The position numbers were made by a program, and so were the translations under genes. The notes under the pieces were generated by a model. It was not told the DNA's origin and searched no databases. It saw only the letters and a list, made by a program, of their open reading frames with translations. Below, piece by piece: positions 20,530 to 29,671 of a DNA stretch of 64,000 bases. The stretch comes from Thermosynechococcus sp. HN-54 (GTDB taxonomy: Bacteria; Cyanobacteriota; Cyanobacteriia; Thermosynechococcales; Thermosynechococcaceae), in the NCBI RefSeq assembly GCF_023650955.1, contig NZ_CP098039.1, forward strand, positions 620,001 through 684,000, read 5' to 3'. Within the stretch, counting starts at the first letter, position 1; each line of letters opens with the position of its first letter.

Positions 20530-22305
20530 ATGGAAGACAGGGATGACTTGCGGCGTCGTCTTGAACATTTGGAAGCCGCTGTGGCTGCCCTCCAGCGATC
20601 GCTCGAGATTCTGCAAACCGCCACTCTCCGTGAAGATCTCTCCTCTTCTAGAGTTCCAGAGCCTTCAACACAATCAACGCCACCGGAGGAACCGCCTGCG
20701 ATCGTTCCTGCCCCTGCTGCTGAATTACACCCCCAAGTTCCTGAATCCCCATCGGTGCCACCGTTACGCCCAGTGAGGCCTTCCCAAGCTGACTGGCTCC
20801 AAAACTGGGAACTGTGGCTCAACCGTCTTGGCATTGGCCTACTACTGCTGGGCATTGGCTTCCTCTTTCGCTACGCCGTTGAATTGGGCTGGATTACCGA
20901 TGGGGTGCTTGTGGCCATGGGCTTTCTCATGGGCACAGTGTTGCTTGGTCTGGGCTGGCGGTTGCAGCGGCGAGCCATCTTTAGCCAGTTTTTGCAGGGG
21001 GGTGGCCTCGCAACCTATTACCTGACGATCTTTGCTGCCTATCAGTTTTTGACCATCCTGCCTTGGGGTGTGGCCTTCCCATTGATGGTGGTGGTGACCC
21101 TAGGGGCATTTTTCATCTCCTTGCGCCAAAATCGAGCCATCTTTGCGGTGATTGGTGTGGTTGGTGGCCTAGCAACCCCCTTGCTGCTTTACAACGCAAC
21201 CCTCAATCGCCCTTTGGCATTGGCCAGCTATACCGTTCTCATCATTTTGGGGAGTTGGGCGATTTATGGGGTGAAGGGATGGCGATCGCTCTTGTGGTCA
21301 GCCTTTTGGTTGGGATGGCTGATGTTGATGGTGGCTGTTATGGGTCACCTTGGGGGTAGAGGTCTAGCGTTGCAGAGCATTCTTGGTGTCACGTGGCTGG
21401 GCTTTACCATCCTGCCGCCTTGGTACCAGTGGCGCGATCGCGTTCAACCTGCCCCAAACCAGCCCCACGGTCAGGCGATCGCCCTCTTTAATCCGCTCAT
21501 TGCTCTAAGCTTAAGTGCTGTCCTCTGGGATTGGTCCACAACGGTAACGGGGCGCGTGTTTATTGTTTTTGGGGTGCTCTACCTCGGAACCAGTCTGCTC
21601 TGGCGACCCCTGACGCAATCTTGGCGCTGGGTCTATAGTTTGACGGGACTTTTGCTAATTGCCCTTGGCATTGTTGTTCGTGACTACAGCAATCGCTTTA
21701 TCCTCGCACCCCTGGCGATCGAGGGACTGATTTTGCATTATCTGAGCCAACACTATTCCTCGCGAACCCTGCGGGCTATCGCCCATCTTTGGTGGGGACT
21801 ACTGACCCTTGGCTTTGTTCGCCAACTGCTGTTCACCGCCGCCGATCGCCCCCCGCTGTTGAATCTGGCTTTTTTCACCCATTTGGTGGTGCTTGCAGCC
21901 GCAGCAGTCAGTATCCGTTTTTTGCCCCCACCCACCCGCCCGGTGTACTGGACTTTGGGCTATGGGGTAACGATGATTTGGATGCAGCACGAACTAGCGC
22001 CCTTTGGCACCGGGGCAGCCACCCTTGGCTGGGGACTCTTTGGCGTCGGACTGCTAATCTACGGGTTGCGACGGGACACCTCAGCAGTGCGTACTGTGGC
22101 TTTAATCACACTGATCATTACTTTGGTGCGGCTTTTCTTTGTTGATCTCATCAATCTTGCGCCGGTGTGGCGAGTACTCCTATTTATGGGGTTTGGTTTG
22201 ATTTTTTTGCTGCTGAGCTATTTTTTCCGCGCCCTGTGGCGGCGATCGCCCGCAGAATCCTCTAGGATCAGGGGAGAAACCCCAACTAGCGACTCTGAAG
22301 AATAG
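20530..22305 (+). CDS. DUF2339-like polytopic membrane protein
   Basis: A 591-residue membrane protein. The first 40 residues form a coiled coil ([20 protein letters not shown]), then a Pro-rich hinge to about residue 95. After [20 protein letters not shown] the chain is a run of about 14 or more hydrophobic helices to near residue 570. This coiled coil, linker and many-helix layout is that of DUF2339, whose function is unknown. The start has a good ribosome site (AGGGAG). It heads a plus-strand series; pdxH begins 2 bases after its stop. Confidence 0.8.
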   Translation: MEDRDDLRRRLEHLEAAVAALQRSLEILQTATLREDLSSSRVPEPSTQSTPPEEPPAIVPAPAAELHPQVPESPSVPPLRPVRPSQADWLQNWELWLNRLGIGLLLLGIGFLFRYAVELGWITDGVLVAMGFLMGTVLLGLGWRLQRRAIFSQFLQGGGLATYYLTIFAAYQFLTILPWGVAFPLMVVVTLGAFFISLRQNRAIFAVIGVVGGLATPLLLYNATLNRPLALASYTVLIILGSWAIYGVKGWRSLLWSAFWLGWLMLMVAVMGHLGGRGLALQSILGVTWLGFTILPPWYQWRDRVQPAPNQPHGQAIALFNPLIALSLSAVLWDWSTTVTGRVFIVFGVLYLGTSLLWRPLTQSWRWVYSLTGLLLIALGIVVRDYSNRFILAPLAIEGLILHYLSQHYSSRTLRAIAHLWWGLLTLGFVRQLLFTAADRPPLLNLAFFTHLVVLAAAAVSIRFLPPPTRPVYWTLGYGVTMIWMQHELAPFGTGAATLGWGLFGVGLLIYGLRRDTSAVRTVALITLIITLVRLFFVDLINLAPVWRVLLFMGFGLIFLLLSYFFRALWRRSPAESSRIRGETPTSDSEE

Positions 22306-22307
22306 CC

Positions 22308-22943
22308 ATGACCAGCATTGCTGATCTGCGCCGTGATTATCGCCGTCAACGTCTCCTTGAAAGCGAGGCCGCAGAAGATCCAATCCAGCAGTTTCGCATT
22401 TGGTTTAGCGAAGCCGTTGCAGCAGAACTACCGGAACCCAATGCCATGATACTGGCTACCCTTGGCCTCGATGGCATGCCTGCTGCGCGACTGGTCTTGC
22501 TCAAAGAGTTGGACGATCGCGGGTTTGTCTTTTTTACGAACTATCGCAGTCGCAAAGGTCAAGAGTTGGCTGCCCATCCCAAGGCTGCCCTTGTGTTTTG
22601 GTGGGCAGAGCTAGAGCGGCAGGTGCGCATTGAGGGGGATGTCGAGCAAATTAGTGCAGCGGAGTCCGATGCCTACTTCCAAAGTCGTCCCCTTGGCAGC
22701 CGCTGGGGCGCATGGGCATCCCAACAGAGTGAGGTTTTAGAATCCTACGCCGATTTGGAAGCCCGCCTTGCGGAAGTGGAAGCCCGCTATGGTGAAAATG
22801 TCCCCCGTCCAGAGCATTGGGGGGGCTATCGGGTTCTGCCGACCCTGATTGAATTTTGGCAAGGGCGACCCAATCGCCTCCACGATCGCCTCTGCTATCG
22901 TCGCCAAGGAGGTCACTGGCAGCGGGTGCGCCTCTACCCTTAG
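22308..22943 (+). CDS. pdxH: Pyridoxamine 5'-phosphate oxidase
   Basis: A 211-residue FMN enzyme that oxidises pyridoxamine- or pyridoxine-5'-phosphate to pyridoxal phosphate in the cytoplasm. Motifs: the first segment [20 protein letters not shown], then [20 protein letters not shown] (substrate side), [20 protein letters not shown] (FMN site), [19 protein letters not shown], and the C-terminal [16 protein letters not shown] with the RLHDR active-site segment. Length is standard. It begins 2 bases after the DUF2339 stop. Confidence 0.96.
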   Translation: MTSIADLRRDYRRQRLLESEAAEDPIQQFRIWFSEAVAAELPEPNAMILATLGLDGMPAARLVLLKELDDRGFVFFTNYRSRKGQELAAHPKAALVFWWAELERQVRIEGDVEQISAAESDAYFQSRPLGSRWGAWASQQSEVLESYADLEARLAEVEARYGENVPRPEHWGGYRVLPTLIEFWQGRPNRLHDRLCYRRQGGHWQRVRLYP

Positions 22944-22980
22944 GATAGGGATACATTTGGAAAGAGTTTGAGACCTGAGC

Positions 22981-23286
22981 ATGATTCCCGGTGAACTCAT
23001 CCCCGCCGCAGGAACCATTGAACTCAATGCCGGGCGGCCAACGGTAACTTTAACCGTGGCCAATACAGGCGATCGCCCCATTCAGGTGGGTTCCCACTAT
23101 CACTTTTACGAAGTCAATCTTGCCCTTCGCTTTGATCGGGAACAAGCGCGCGGGATGCGCCTAGATATTCCTGCGGGAACGGCCATCCGTTTTGAACCGG
23201 GGGATGAGCGGGTGGTGCAACTGGTAGCCTTTGGTGGCCGTCGCCAAATCTATGGCTTTCGCGGTGAAGTCAATGGCGCGCTCTAG
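22981..23286 (+). CDS. ureB: Urease beta subunit
   Basis: A complete 101-residue urease beta chain ([20 protein letters not shown], then [20 protein letters not shown] and [16 protein letters not shown]), one of the three structural subunits of urea amidohydrolase. No ureA, ureC or accessory ure gene lies in the window; scattered urease genes are common in unicellular cyanobacteria, so this is probably functional with partners elsewhere. It is 37 bases from pdxH and 33 bases from the HEAT-repeat gene. Confidence 0.95.
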   Translation: MIPGELIPAAGTIELNAGRPTVTLTVANTGDRPIQVGSHYHFYEVNLALRFDREQARGMRLDIPAGTAIRFEPGDERVVQLVAFGGRRQIYGFRGEVNGAL

Positions 23287-23319
23287 TCGCGATTTCAAGC
23301 ATCCTGTAGATTAAACAGT

Positions 23320-24075
23320 ATGGATGACAACGACTTCCCCCTTCTTGACACCTCAGAGGATGCACTAGCGGCGCTGCCGAGTGAGGGGAGCGATCGCCCC
23401 GATCCCGAAGCCATGTTACCCCTGCTGACCTCCGCCGACGTCACGGAGCGGATGTTGGCGGCTCGTGCTTTTTGTGAACTGCAGGATGAACGCGCCACAC
23501 CCTATCTCATCAATCTCCTGCAAGAACCCTGTCCCCTTGTCCGTGTCAGTGCGGCCTATGCCCTTGGCCGTAACCCCAGTTTGGCAGCGGTGGATGCCCT
23601 CATTCAGCAATTGGAGCGGGACTGGAATGGCTATGTCCGCAAAGGCATTGTTTGGGCCTTGGGTAACTGTGGCGTCCGCTTTCCCTTACCAGAAATTTAT
23701 CGGCGCACCCTTGATCCTTTGATTCGTGCCCTGCAAACGGATATTTCTGCCGTGCGCCTGTGGGCCGCCAGCTCCTTGGGCCAAGTGGCTGAAGCCAGTG
23801 AAGAGGCGGCTACCGTTGCCATTCCTGCCCTTGCCCTTGCCTTGGCTCAGGATGCGATCGCTGCTGTGCGTAGTAACTGCGCTTGGGCGTTGGGTCATGC
23901 CTGTCGCAAAATTCCCCTTGGGCCTCTTTACACGCAAGCCATTGATCAACTGATTGCTGCCCTGCGGGACAGTGATATGGGTGTCCAAGAAGATGCCAAA
24001 GCAGCCCTCTTTAAGCTGGGGGATGCACGGGGACTGCAAGCGATCGAAGACCTGCAATTAGAAGCCCTTGGCTAA
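23320..24075 (+). CDS. HEAT-repeat (PBS-lyase-like) protein
   Basis: A 251-residue all-helical protein. After a short acidic N-terminus, repeats of about 30-35 residues are visible, for example VTERMLAARAFCELQDERAT, LVRVSAAYALGRNPS, VRLWAASSLGQVAEASEEA and VRSNCAWALGHACRKI. These are PBS-lyase/HEAT repeats. In cyanobacteria such proteins include phycobilin lyase subunits and NblB-type factors but also generic scaffolds; there is nothing specific enough here to choose. It is 3 bases from the ABC-transporter frame and may be co-transcribed with it. Confidence 0.8.
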   Translation: MDDNDFPLLDTSEDALAALPSEGSDRPDPEAMLPLLTSADVTERMLAARAFCELQDERATPYLINLLQEPCPLVRVSAAYALGRNPSLAAVDALIQQLERDWNGYVRKGIVWALGNCGVRFPLPEIYRRTLDPLIRALQTDISAVRLWAASSLGQVAEASEEAATVAIPALALALAQDAIAAVRSNCAWALGHACRKIPLGPLYTQAIDQLIAALRDSDMGVQEDAKAALFKLGDARGLQAIEDLQLEALG

Positions 24076-24087
24076 GGAATGCGTCAG

Positions 24088-24885
24088 ATGACCGAACCAC
24101 TGGTAGAACTGCGCGGTGTCTGCAAAGCCTTTGGCAATAAGCATGTCCTCAATGATGTGGATTTAGTCATCTATCCCCAAGATGCCCTTGTGATTCTGGG
24201 ACCCTCTGGCACAGGCAAGTCAACGATTCTGCGGATTATTGCTGGGTTACTCGCTCCCGATAAAGGCGAAGTTTATGTGGCTGGTGAACGGCGTCAAGGG
24301 TTGCGCCAAGATGGCCTGTGCCGGTTGCGCATGAGCATGGTCTTTCAGCAATCTGCCCTCTTTGATTCCCTCACGGTTGCTGAAAATGTTGGCTTTTATT
24401 TGTACCAACACACCCATTTGCCGGAGGCACGGATTCGCGAAATTGTTAGTGAAAAACTGGCGATGGTCGGCCTCTCTGGCATGGAAGACCTCTATCCAGC
24501 GCAGTTGTCCGGGGGGATGCGCAAGCGAGTCAGCTTTGCCCGCGCCATTGTCGATAATCCGGAAGACCCCGATGATGATCCCTATCTCCTGCTTTACGAT
24601 GAGCCAACGGCAGGGCTAGATCCCATTGCCTCAACAGTGATTGAGGATTTGATTCGCGAATTACGGGAGAAGACGGGGCACGCCTACGTTGTCGTCACCC
24701 ACCAAAACAGCACAATTGAACGCACAGGCGATCGCCTAATTCTCCTCTACCAAGGTCGCATTTGTTGGCAGGGCACCCATACCGAAGCCCGCACGACCGA
24801 TAATCCCTACCTGCGGCAGTTTCTCAGCGGTGATGTCAATGGCCCCATTCGCATCATTGATCAAGTGGGTACCGCTGCTCTATAA
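24088..24885 (+). CDS. MlaF-like ABC transporter ATP-binding protein
   Basis: A 265-residue ATPase. Walker A is GPSGTGKST, the signature LSGGMRKRVSFARA, Walker B LLLYDEPTAGLDP, and the H-loop VVTHQ. The LSGGMRKR signature and TAGLDPIAS segment are typical of the MlaF/Ttg2A/TGD3 group, which powers phospholipid movement with an MlaE permease and an MCE-domain protein. Those partners are not in the window. Seven extra acidic residues (PEDPDDD) lie just before Walker B. The ATG at 24088 has AAGGA 9 bases upstream; the ATG at 24079 is too close to it. Confidence 0.87.
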   Translation: MTEPLVELRGVCKAFGNKHVLNDVDLVIYPQDALVILGPSGTGKSTILRIIAGLLAPDKGEVYVAGERRQGLRQDGLCRLRMSMVFQQSALFDSLTVAENVGFYLYQHTHLPEARIREIVSEKLAMVGLSGMEDLYPAQLSGGMRKRVSFARAIVDNPEDPDDDPYLLLYDEPTAGLDPIASTVIEDLIRELREKTGHAYVVVTHQNSTIERTGDRLILLYQGRICWQGTHTEARTTDNPYLRQFLSGDVNGPIRIIDQVGTAAL

Positions 24886-24912
24886 ATAACGTATAAAAAG
24901 GAATCAATAATC

Positions 24913-26076
24913 GTGGCTCTACACATCGCATGGCTTGGCAAAAAATCTCCCCCCTGCGGCAATGTCACCTATAGTCGTGAGATTACCAATGGGCTACTGG
25001 ATCGTGGTTATCAGGTGAGCTTTTTGCACTTTGCTCAAGAAGATGAACAGGAACGCCCCAGTGAAGGTGGCACCCCTGATGTCACCCTGCCCTGCCTCTA
25101 TAAATCGCAGGTTTATACCCTGCCCTCCCTGCGAGCCAACAAAGTTCTGGTTGAATCCCTCAAGAAGCTGAAACCCGATATTGTCCATGCTTCATTGACC
25201 CTCTCCCCCCTCGATTTCTTTCTTCCCGACATCTGTGAAGAGTTAAACATTCCCCTTGTTGCCACGTTTCATCCGGCCTATAGCGAAAAGTATCGTACCC
25301 TCACTGCCGGCACCGCCTTGATGACTTACCAGCTCTATGCGCCCTTTTTGGCTCGCTATGACCGCGTGATTGTCTTTTCTCAATCCCAAAAGGAACTGCT
25401 GATGCGGCTTGGAGTAGGGGCGGAGACTCTGCGGGTCATTCCCAATGGGGTTGATACTCGCAAGTATGCACCGGGACCTTCGACGGCCAAAGAGGACTTT
25501 AAGGCGCGCTATCTCTATGTCTATCAAGGGCGGATGGCCATTGAAAAAAACGTTGAGGCGCTGCTGCGCTCGTGGTGTGCGGCGGAAATGCCCGCTGATT
25601 GTAAGTTACTGATGGTGGGCGGTGGTGCCCTGATGCCGTCCCTGATGGCCAACTATGGGCCCGATCAAAATATTCTCTGGCTTGGCTCGATCGTCAATGA
25701 CCAAGAACGGCTGCAAATTTTACGGGGCTGTGATGTGTTCATTTTGCCCTCGCAAATTGAGGGGTTATCCCTGTCGCTCCTAGAGGCAATGGCCTGTGGC
25801 TTGGCCTGCTTGGCCACCGATGTCGGTGCCGATGGTGAAGTGCTCACCGGCGCAGGGATTGTCTTGAATCCCCAGTACGTGAAAACTCAGTTGCAAACGC
25901 TGCTGCCCATTTTTTATCAGCACCCGGAAATGATTCGCCTCTTGGGAGACAAAGCCCGCAAACGGGTGCTTGAGCACTATAGCCTCAGTCACAACTTGGA
26001 TCGCCTAGAGGCCTGCTACCAGGAACTCATGGCCTCCTATGCTTTGGCACGCCCTGCAGCTAAGGTGAAAAGCTAA
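24913..26076 (+). CDS. GT4 glycosyltransferase (possible digalactosyldiacylglycerol synthase)
   Basis: A 387-residue two-domain GT-B enzyme, starting at GTG 24913. The N-terminus MALHIAWLGKKSPPCGNVTY is a glycan/lipid-acceptor domain; the C-terminal donor domain has GRMAIEKNVEALL, the nucleotide-sugar loop VFILPSQIEGLSLSLLEAMA, and GLACLATDVGADGEVL. These are family 4 features. From memory the N-terminus resembles cyanobacterial DgdA (digalactosyl lipid synthesis); this is a candidate only. It converges with prmA 6 bases downstream. Its weak ribosome site and the 27-base gap from the ABC ATPase leave co-transcription open. Confidence 0.82.
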   Translation: MALHIAWLGKKSPPCGNVTYSREITNGLLDRGYQVSFLHFAQEDEQERPSEGGTPDVTLPCLYKSQVYTLPSLRANKVLVESLKKLKPDIVHASLTLSPLDFFLPDICEELNIPLVATFHPAYSEKYRTLTAGTALMTYQLYAPFLARYDRVIVFSQSQKELLMRLGVGAETLRVIPNGVDTRKYAPGPSTAKEDFKARYLYVYQGRMAIEKNVEALLRSWCAAEMPADCKLLMVGGGALMPSLMANYGPDQNILWLGSIVNDQERLQILRGCDVFILPSQIEGLSLSLLEAMACGLACLATDVGADGEVLTGAGIVLNPQYVKTQLQTLLPIFYQHPEMIRLLGDKARKRVLEHYSLSHNLDRLEACYQELMASYALARPAAKVKS

Positions 26077-26082
26077 ATGGCT

Positions 26083-26982
26083 CTAATTTGGCAGACCGTC
26101 AAAGCGAGCATTGAGACAACACCACTCCTGCCGTCGCCAGACACTGCCCAAGCTCCAACCCTGCCGTTCCAATTGCGCCGCTACGCGATCCGCTTGATCT
26201 AAAAGAATGCCACTAAAGATGCCCCAACCTTTGGGTTTCACAATTGCCGGCAAGTGGGGCAGCATCTCAATAATCACGGGTGCCAAAATGTTACACACCA
26301 CACCATCCACCAATTCGAGGACTTGCTCCCAACTTCCTTGCCGCACAATCAGCTGTCCAGCTTTAATGCCATTGAGTTCAGCATTGCGTTGGGTTGCAGT
26401 GACCGCCAAATCAGAGGTATCCACAGCATAGGCTTTTTGTGCCCCTAGCAAGAGGCTGGCGATCGCCAAAATGCCACTGCCACAACCAATATCCGCAATC
26501 ACCGTGGGCGGCAGCGGCTCAAAGGTCTGATCCAGTTGCATCTCTAGAGCCTCAAGGCAAAGCTGGGTGGTTTCGTGGGTGCCGGTGCCAAAGGCCATCC
26601 CCGGATCGAGGTTAATCACTATGCGGGTGTTATCCAGCGGCGGGGTTTCCCAAGCCGGGCAAATCAGCAGGCGATCGCCCACCGGGATCGGATGCCAATA
26701 GGCTTGCCAACTGTGGGCCCAATCCTGCTCATTGACCAATTGCCAATGCAGTTTTGGCGACAGATAGCCTTGGGCGACTACATCCTGCTCAATCCAAACC
26801 CCCAGAGCGGCAATATCGAGTAGGGTGACCTGCTGCTGCGGCACATACCCTTGAATCAACACGCGCCCCTGCTGTTGCTGGGTTGCCGTGCCTTGACAGC
26901 CAAAGGATTGAAGGCGCCAATAGACCAGCTCTTCCGCCTCAGCTTGACAAGTGACGGTAATTTCCCACCAACGCTGTACCAC
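26083..26982 (-). CDS. prmA: Ribosomal protein L11 methyltransferase
   Basis: A 299-residue SAM-dependent methyltransferase that trimethylates ribosomal protein L11. The N-terminal substrate domain (WWEITVTCQAEAEELVYWRL) is followed by the Rossmann core with motif I VIADIGCGSGILAIASLLLG and a conserved acidic end, AYAVDTSDLAV. The family segment DPGMAFGTGTHETTQLCLEA lies before motif I, as expected. It lies 8 bases downstream of serA on the same strand, so the two form an operon. Confidence 0.95.
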   Translation of the reverse strand: MVQRWWEITVTCQAEAEELVYWRLQSFGCQGTATQQQQGRVLIQGYVPQQQVTLLDIAALGVWIEQDVVAQGYLSPKLHWQLVNEQDWAHSWQAYWHPIPVGDRLLICPAWETPPLDNTRIVINLDPGMAFGTGTHETTQLCLEALEMQLDQTFEPLPPTVIADIGCGSGILAIASLLLGAQKAYAVDTSDLAVTATQRNAELNGIKAGQLIVRQGSWEQVLELVDGVVCNILAPVIIEMLPHLPAIVKPKGWGIFSGILLDQADRVAAQLERQGWSLGSVWRRQEWCCLNARFDGLPN

Positions 26983-26990
26983 AACCGTGC

Positions 26991-28574
26991 CTACAGATTC
27001 ACAATATAGGCATCCCGAATACCCGGAACCTTCAGGATTTCCTCCAAAAGGCCTTCAGGCAGCGGATCGTCCAAACTAATCACCATCACCGCATTACCGC
27101 GCACCATCTTGCGTCCCACCTGCATACTCGCAATGTTGACGTTGAAACTGCCCAACTGGGTGCCAATCTTACCAATGATGCCCGGCATATCGCGGTGCAG
27201 CGTCAGCAACATATAACGAGTTGGCGCCACACTAATGGGAAAGTCATCAATACTGGTGATGCGCAATTCACGGTGAGCCAGCAATGCACCAGAGACAGAG
27301 CGAGTTTCCGAGGGACTTTTAGCAATCAGCGTCAGCGACCCCGCATAATCCCGCTGCGATTCATCCCGTGTTTCGACAACGCGAATTCCCCGTTCCTTGG
27401 CTTCTAGGCCAGCATTCACATAGTTGACCCGCTCTCGCAACGCTGGGGAGAGCAAGCCCTTCAGCGCAGCAATCACAATGGGTTGACTGTCATTGGTGGC
27501 CAGTTCCCCTTGCAGACGCACTTCCAGAGACTCAACCCGACCGCCTGCCAACTGCCCCACCAAGTTACCGAGGGTTTCTGCCAACTGCATGTAGGGCGCC
27601 AGTTTCTCAAGAACCTCCGGACGCAGACCCGGAATATTCACCGCCGATCGCGCCGGTAACCCCAAGAGCACATCACGAATTTGCTCCGCCACATCAATGG
27701 CAACGTTAACTTGTGCTTCCTCCGTTGAAGCGCCCAAATGAGGTGTCAAGACAACTTCCATGCCAAGGTCACGCAGAGGAGAATCAGCTTCTAGGGGTTC
27801 ATGCTCAAAAACATCTAAAGCAGCCCCAGCCAATTTGCCTGCTTTGAGCGCTTCTACCAAAGCTGCTTCGTCAATAATGCCTCCCCGCGCACAGTTAATG
27901 ATGCGGGCTGTCGGCTTCATCTTGGCAATGGTTTTGGCGTTGATCAGATGCTGGGTTTCCGGGGTTTTTGGCAAGTGCAGGGTAATAAAGTCGGACTCCG
28001 CAAAAAGAACATCCAACTCCACGAGGCGGCAGCCCAGTTGTTCAGCCCGTTCCGTTGACAGATAGGGATCGTAAGCCAGAAGTTTCATGCCCATGGCACG
28101 GGCAACGGTAGCCACGTGGGAGCCAATTTTCCCTAGGCCAATAATGCCCAAGGTTTTCTTGTAAACCTCTACGCCCGTAAAGCGTTTGCGATCCCATTGA
28201 CCGGCCTTAACCGCCGCATTTGCATCCGGAATATGGCGGGCAAGGGAGAGCATCATCGCCAAGGTATGCTCCGCAGCAGCAATGGTGTTGCCTTCCGGCG
28301 AATTGACAACCATGATCCCTTTGCGGGTGGCAGCAGGCACATCAACGTTATCTACACCAACCCCAGCCCGACCGATAATTTTCAGTTGGTTGGCGGCTTC
28401 AATGACGGCCTTCGTGACCTTGGTTCCCGATCGAATCATCAGGGCATCGTACTCGGGAATGATTTTGATCAGTTCTTCCTCGGAGAGGCCAATTTTGACA
28501 TCAACTTGTGCCACTTGGGCAAGCAAATCAAGCCCCACCTGTTCAATGGGATCGGAAACCAGAACTTTGGGCAT
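26991..28574 (-). CDS. serA: D-3-phosphoglycerate dehydrogenase
   Basis: A 527-residue enzyme catalysing the first step of serine synthesis. Rossmann motif GIIGLGKIGSHVATVARAMG is near residue 143; ARGGIIDEAALVEAL and LTPHLGASTEEAQ carry the catalytic region. Past residue 310 there is the extra substrate-binding domain, and the C-terminus is an ACT domain (LLTLHRDMPGIIGKIG then VNIASMQVGRK), typical of the long form that can be regulated by serine. The start has a TATACAT-like -10 region about 20 bases upstream. prmA follows. Confidence 0.97.
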   Translation of the reverse strand: MPKVLVSDPIEQVGLDLLAQVAQVDVKIGLSEEELIKIIPEYDALMIRSGTKVTKAVIEAANQLKIIGRAGVGVDNVDVPAATRKGIMVVNSPEGNTIAAAEHTLAMMLSLARHIPDANAAVKAGQWDRKRFTGVEVYKKTLGIIGLGKIGSHVATVARAMGMKLLAYDPYLSTERAEQLGCRLVELDVLFAESDFITLHLPKTPETQHLINAKTIAKMKPTARIINCARGGIIDEAALVEALKAGKLAGAALDVFEHEPLEADSPLRDLGMEVVLTPHLGASTEEAQVNVAIDVAEQIRDVLLGLPARSAVNIPGLRPEVLEKLAPYMQLAETLGNLVGQLAGGRVESLEVRLQGELATNDSQPIVIAALKGLLSPALRERVNYVNAGLEAKERGIRVVETRDESQRDYAGSLTLIAKSPSETRSVSGALLAHRELRITSIDDFPISVAPTRYMLLTLHRDMPGIIGKIGTQLGSFNVNIASMQVGRKMVRGNAVMVISLDDPLPEGLLEEILKVPGIRDAYIVNL

Positions 28575-28672
28575 AGGTAAACACTATGTATAATGCCAGA
28601 CTAGTTATGCTATCACATTTTATTTCGCTAAGGGTAGGGGTAGAATGCGTTTCAGTAAAACTCTTCCTAATA

Positions 28673-28692
28673 GGGAGGCGATAGTTCCTCCC
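28673..28692 (-). terminator. Stem-loop after the J-domain gene
   Basis: GGGAGG and CCTCCC pair with an 8-base loop. It lies 28 bases past the stop of the minus-strand J-domain gene and upstream of serA. T-rich sequence flanks it (stronger on the plus-strand side), so it may end transcription in either direction. Confidence 0.4.
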
Positions 28693-28719
28693 TTCCTGTT
28701 TTTCTCGATCGCGCTCAGA

Positions 28720-29619
28720 TTAGAATGGCCCACCCAGAAAGAGTTGCGACAGAAGTAGAACCACACCCGCTGCCGCAGCAATCTCTACACCAGCTTCAAC
28801 TGTGCGCGCCCACTGCTGATCATCCTCTGTTTCTTTGATGGCTAAGAGCAGGAAAAACTGATCTTCATCACTTAAATTTTGAACAAAGGATTCTGAAAGC
28901 ATTTCCAAGGGTAGAGTTTTGAAATAGTCAATGCGACGACGAATGTAACTAGATTGCTCCTGTAATCGTTGTTCTTTTTTCTGCGCAGCAGCAGCCTTTG
29001 CTGCTTCAGTTTCCTTTTTAATTTCACAGAGAATCTTGTATTTTCGGGGACTCACTGTTTTTGTCAGCATTGCCCCCAAGGTTCCCCAAAAGCAGAAGAA
29101 AGCCCACAGGTATCCCAGAAAGCCAAAAAGACCGCCTACACTCCCTACCAATAGGCCAACCAACAAGAGAATCCCCCCCTGAATAACGTTGCCCCATTTT
29201 GTTGCTGGATCGACTGTATCTAAATCGTCAATCTTGAGGCCGTGGCAAGCTAGCTTTTGCCGCTGTTGTTGGTCAATAGCATTGATTGATTGTTGATACT
29301 GCCGTTGAATGGCCTGCCGCTCTGTCTCCAGTTTCCGAGCTACGGCTTCCATACGAGCGGGATCGAAAATGGAGCGGGCAGTTCTAACATCTGTTGCTGG
29401 TTGGGTGGGTGGGGGCAGGCGATCGCCCTGCTCCATGAGGTAGGCATAGGCTTCGTTGATTTGCTTGAAGTGCTCCTCGACGATTTGCCGCGCCTTTTTG
29501 GGGGTCTCAGGGGGCAATTTATCAGGGTGGCACTCTTGGCAGAGGCGGCGATAGGCGGCTTTGATCTGCTCTTTGGAAGCCCGCGGTTGCAAGCCCAGAA
29601 TTTGGTAGTAGTCGGCCAT
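28720..29619 (-). CDS. J-domain membrane protein
   Basis: A 299-residue DnaJ-like protein. The N-terminal J domain (MADYYQILGLQPRASKEQIK, with the HPD motif in CHPDKLPP) should stimulate an Hsp70. A Glu/Arg-rich helix follows, then two adjacent membrane segments around residues 145-180 (GGILLLVGLLVGSVGGLFGF and YLWAFFCFWGTLGAML), a second helical part, and a C-terminal hydrophobic stretch (GVEIAAAAGVVLLLSQLFLG). The zinc-finger and substrate-binding domains of classic DnaJ are missing, so it is a membrane-tethered J-protein. It lies 52 bases downstream of the Cmr operon on the same strand; whether the two are linked is unknown. Confidence 0.85.
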   Translation of the reverse strand: MADYYQILGLQPRASKEQIKAAYRRLCQECHPDKLPPETPKKARQIVEEHFKQINEAYAYLMEQGDRLPPPTQPATDVRTARSIFDPARMEAVARKLETERQAIQRQYQQSINAIDQQQRQKLACHGLKIDDLDTVDPATKWGNVIQGGILLLVGLLVGSVGGLFGFLGYLWAFFCFWGTLGAMLTKTVSPRKYKILCEIKKETEAAKAAAAQKKEQRLQEQSSYIRRRIDYFKTLPLEMLSESFVQNLSDEDQFFLLLAIKETEDDQQWARTVEAGVEIAAAAGVVLLLSQLFLGGPF

Positions 29620-29671
29620 TATCTTTTGGACACTTCTTCAAGGTTGATGAAGAATCAGTCACTTCAGTCAT

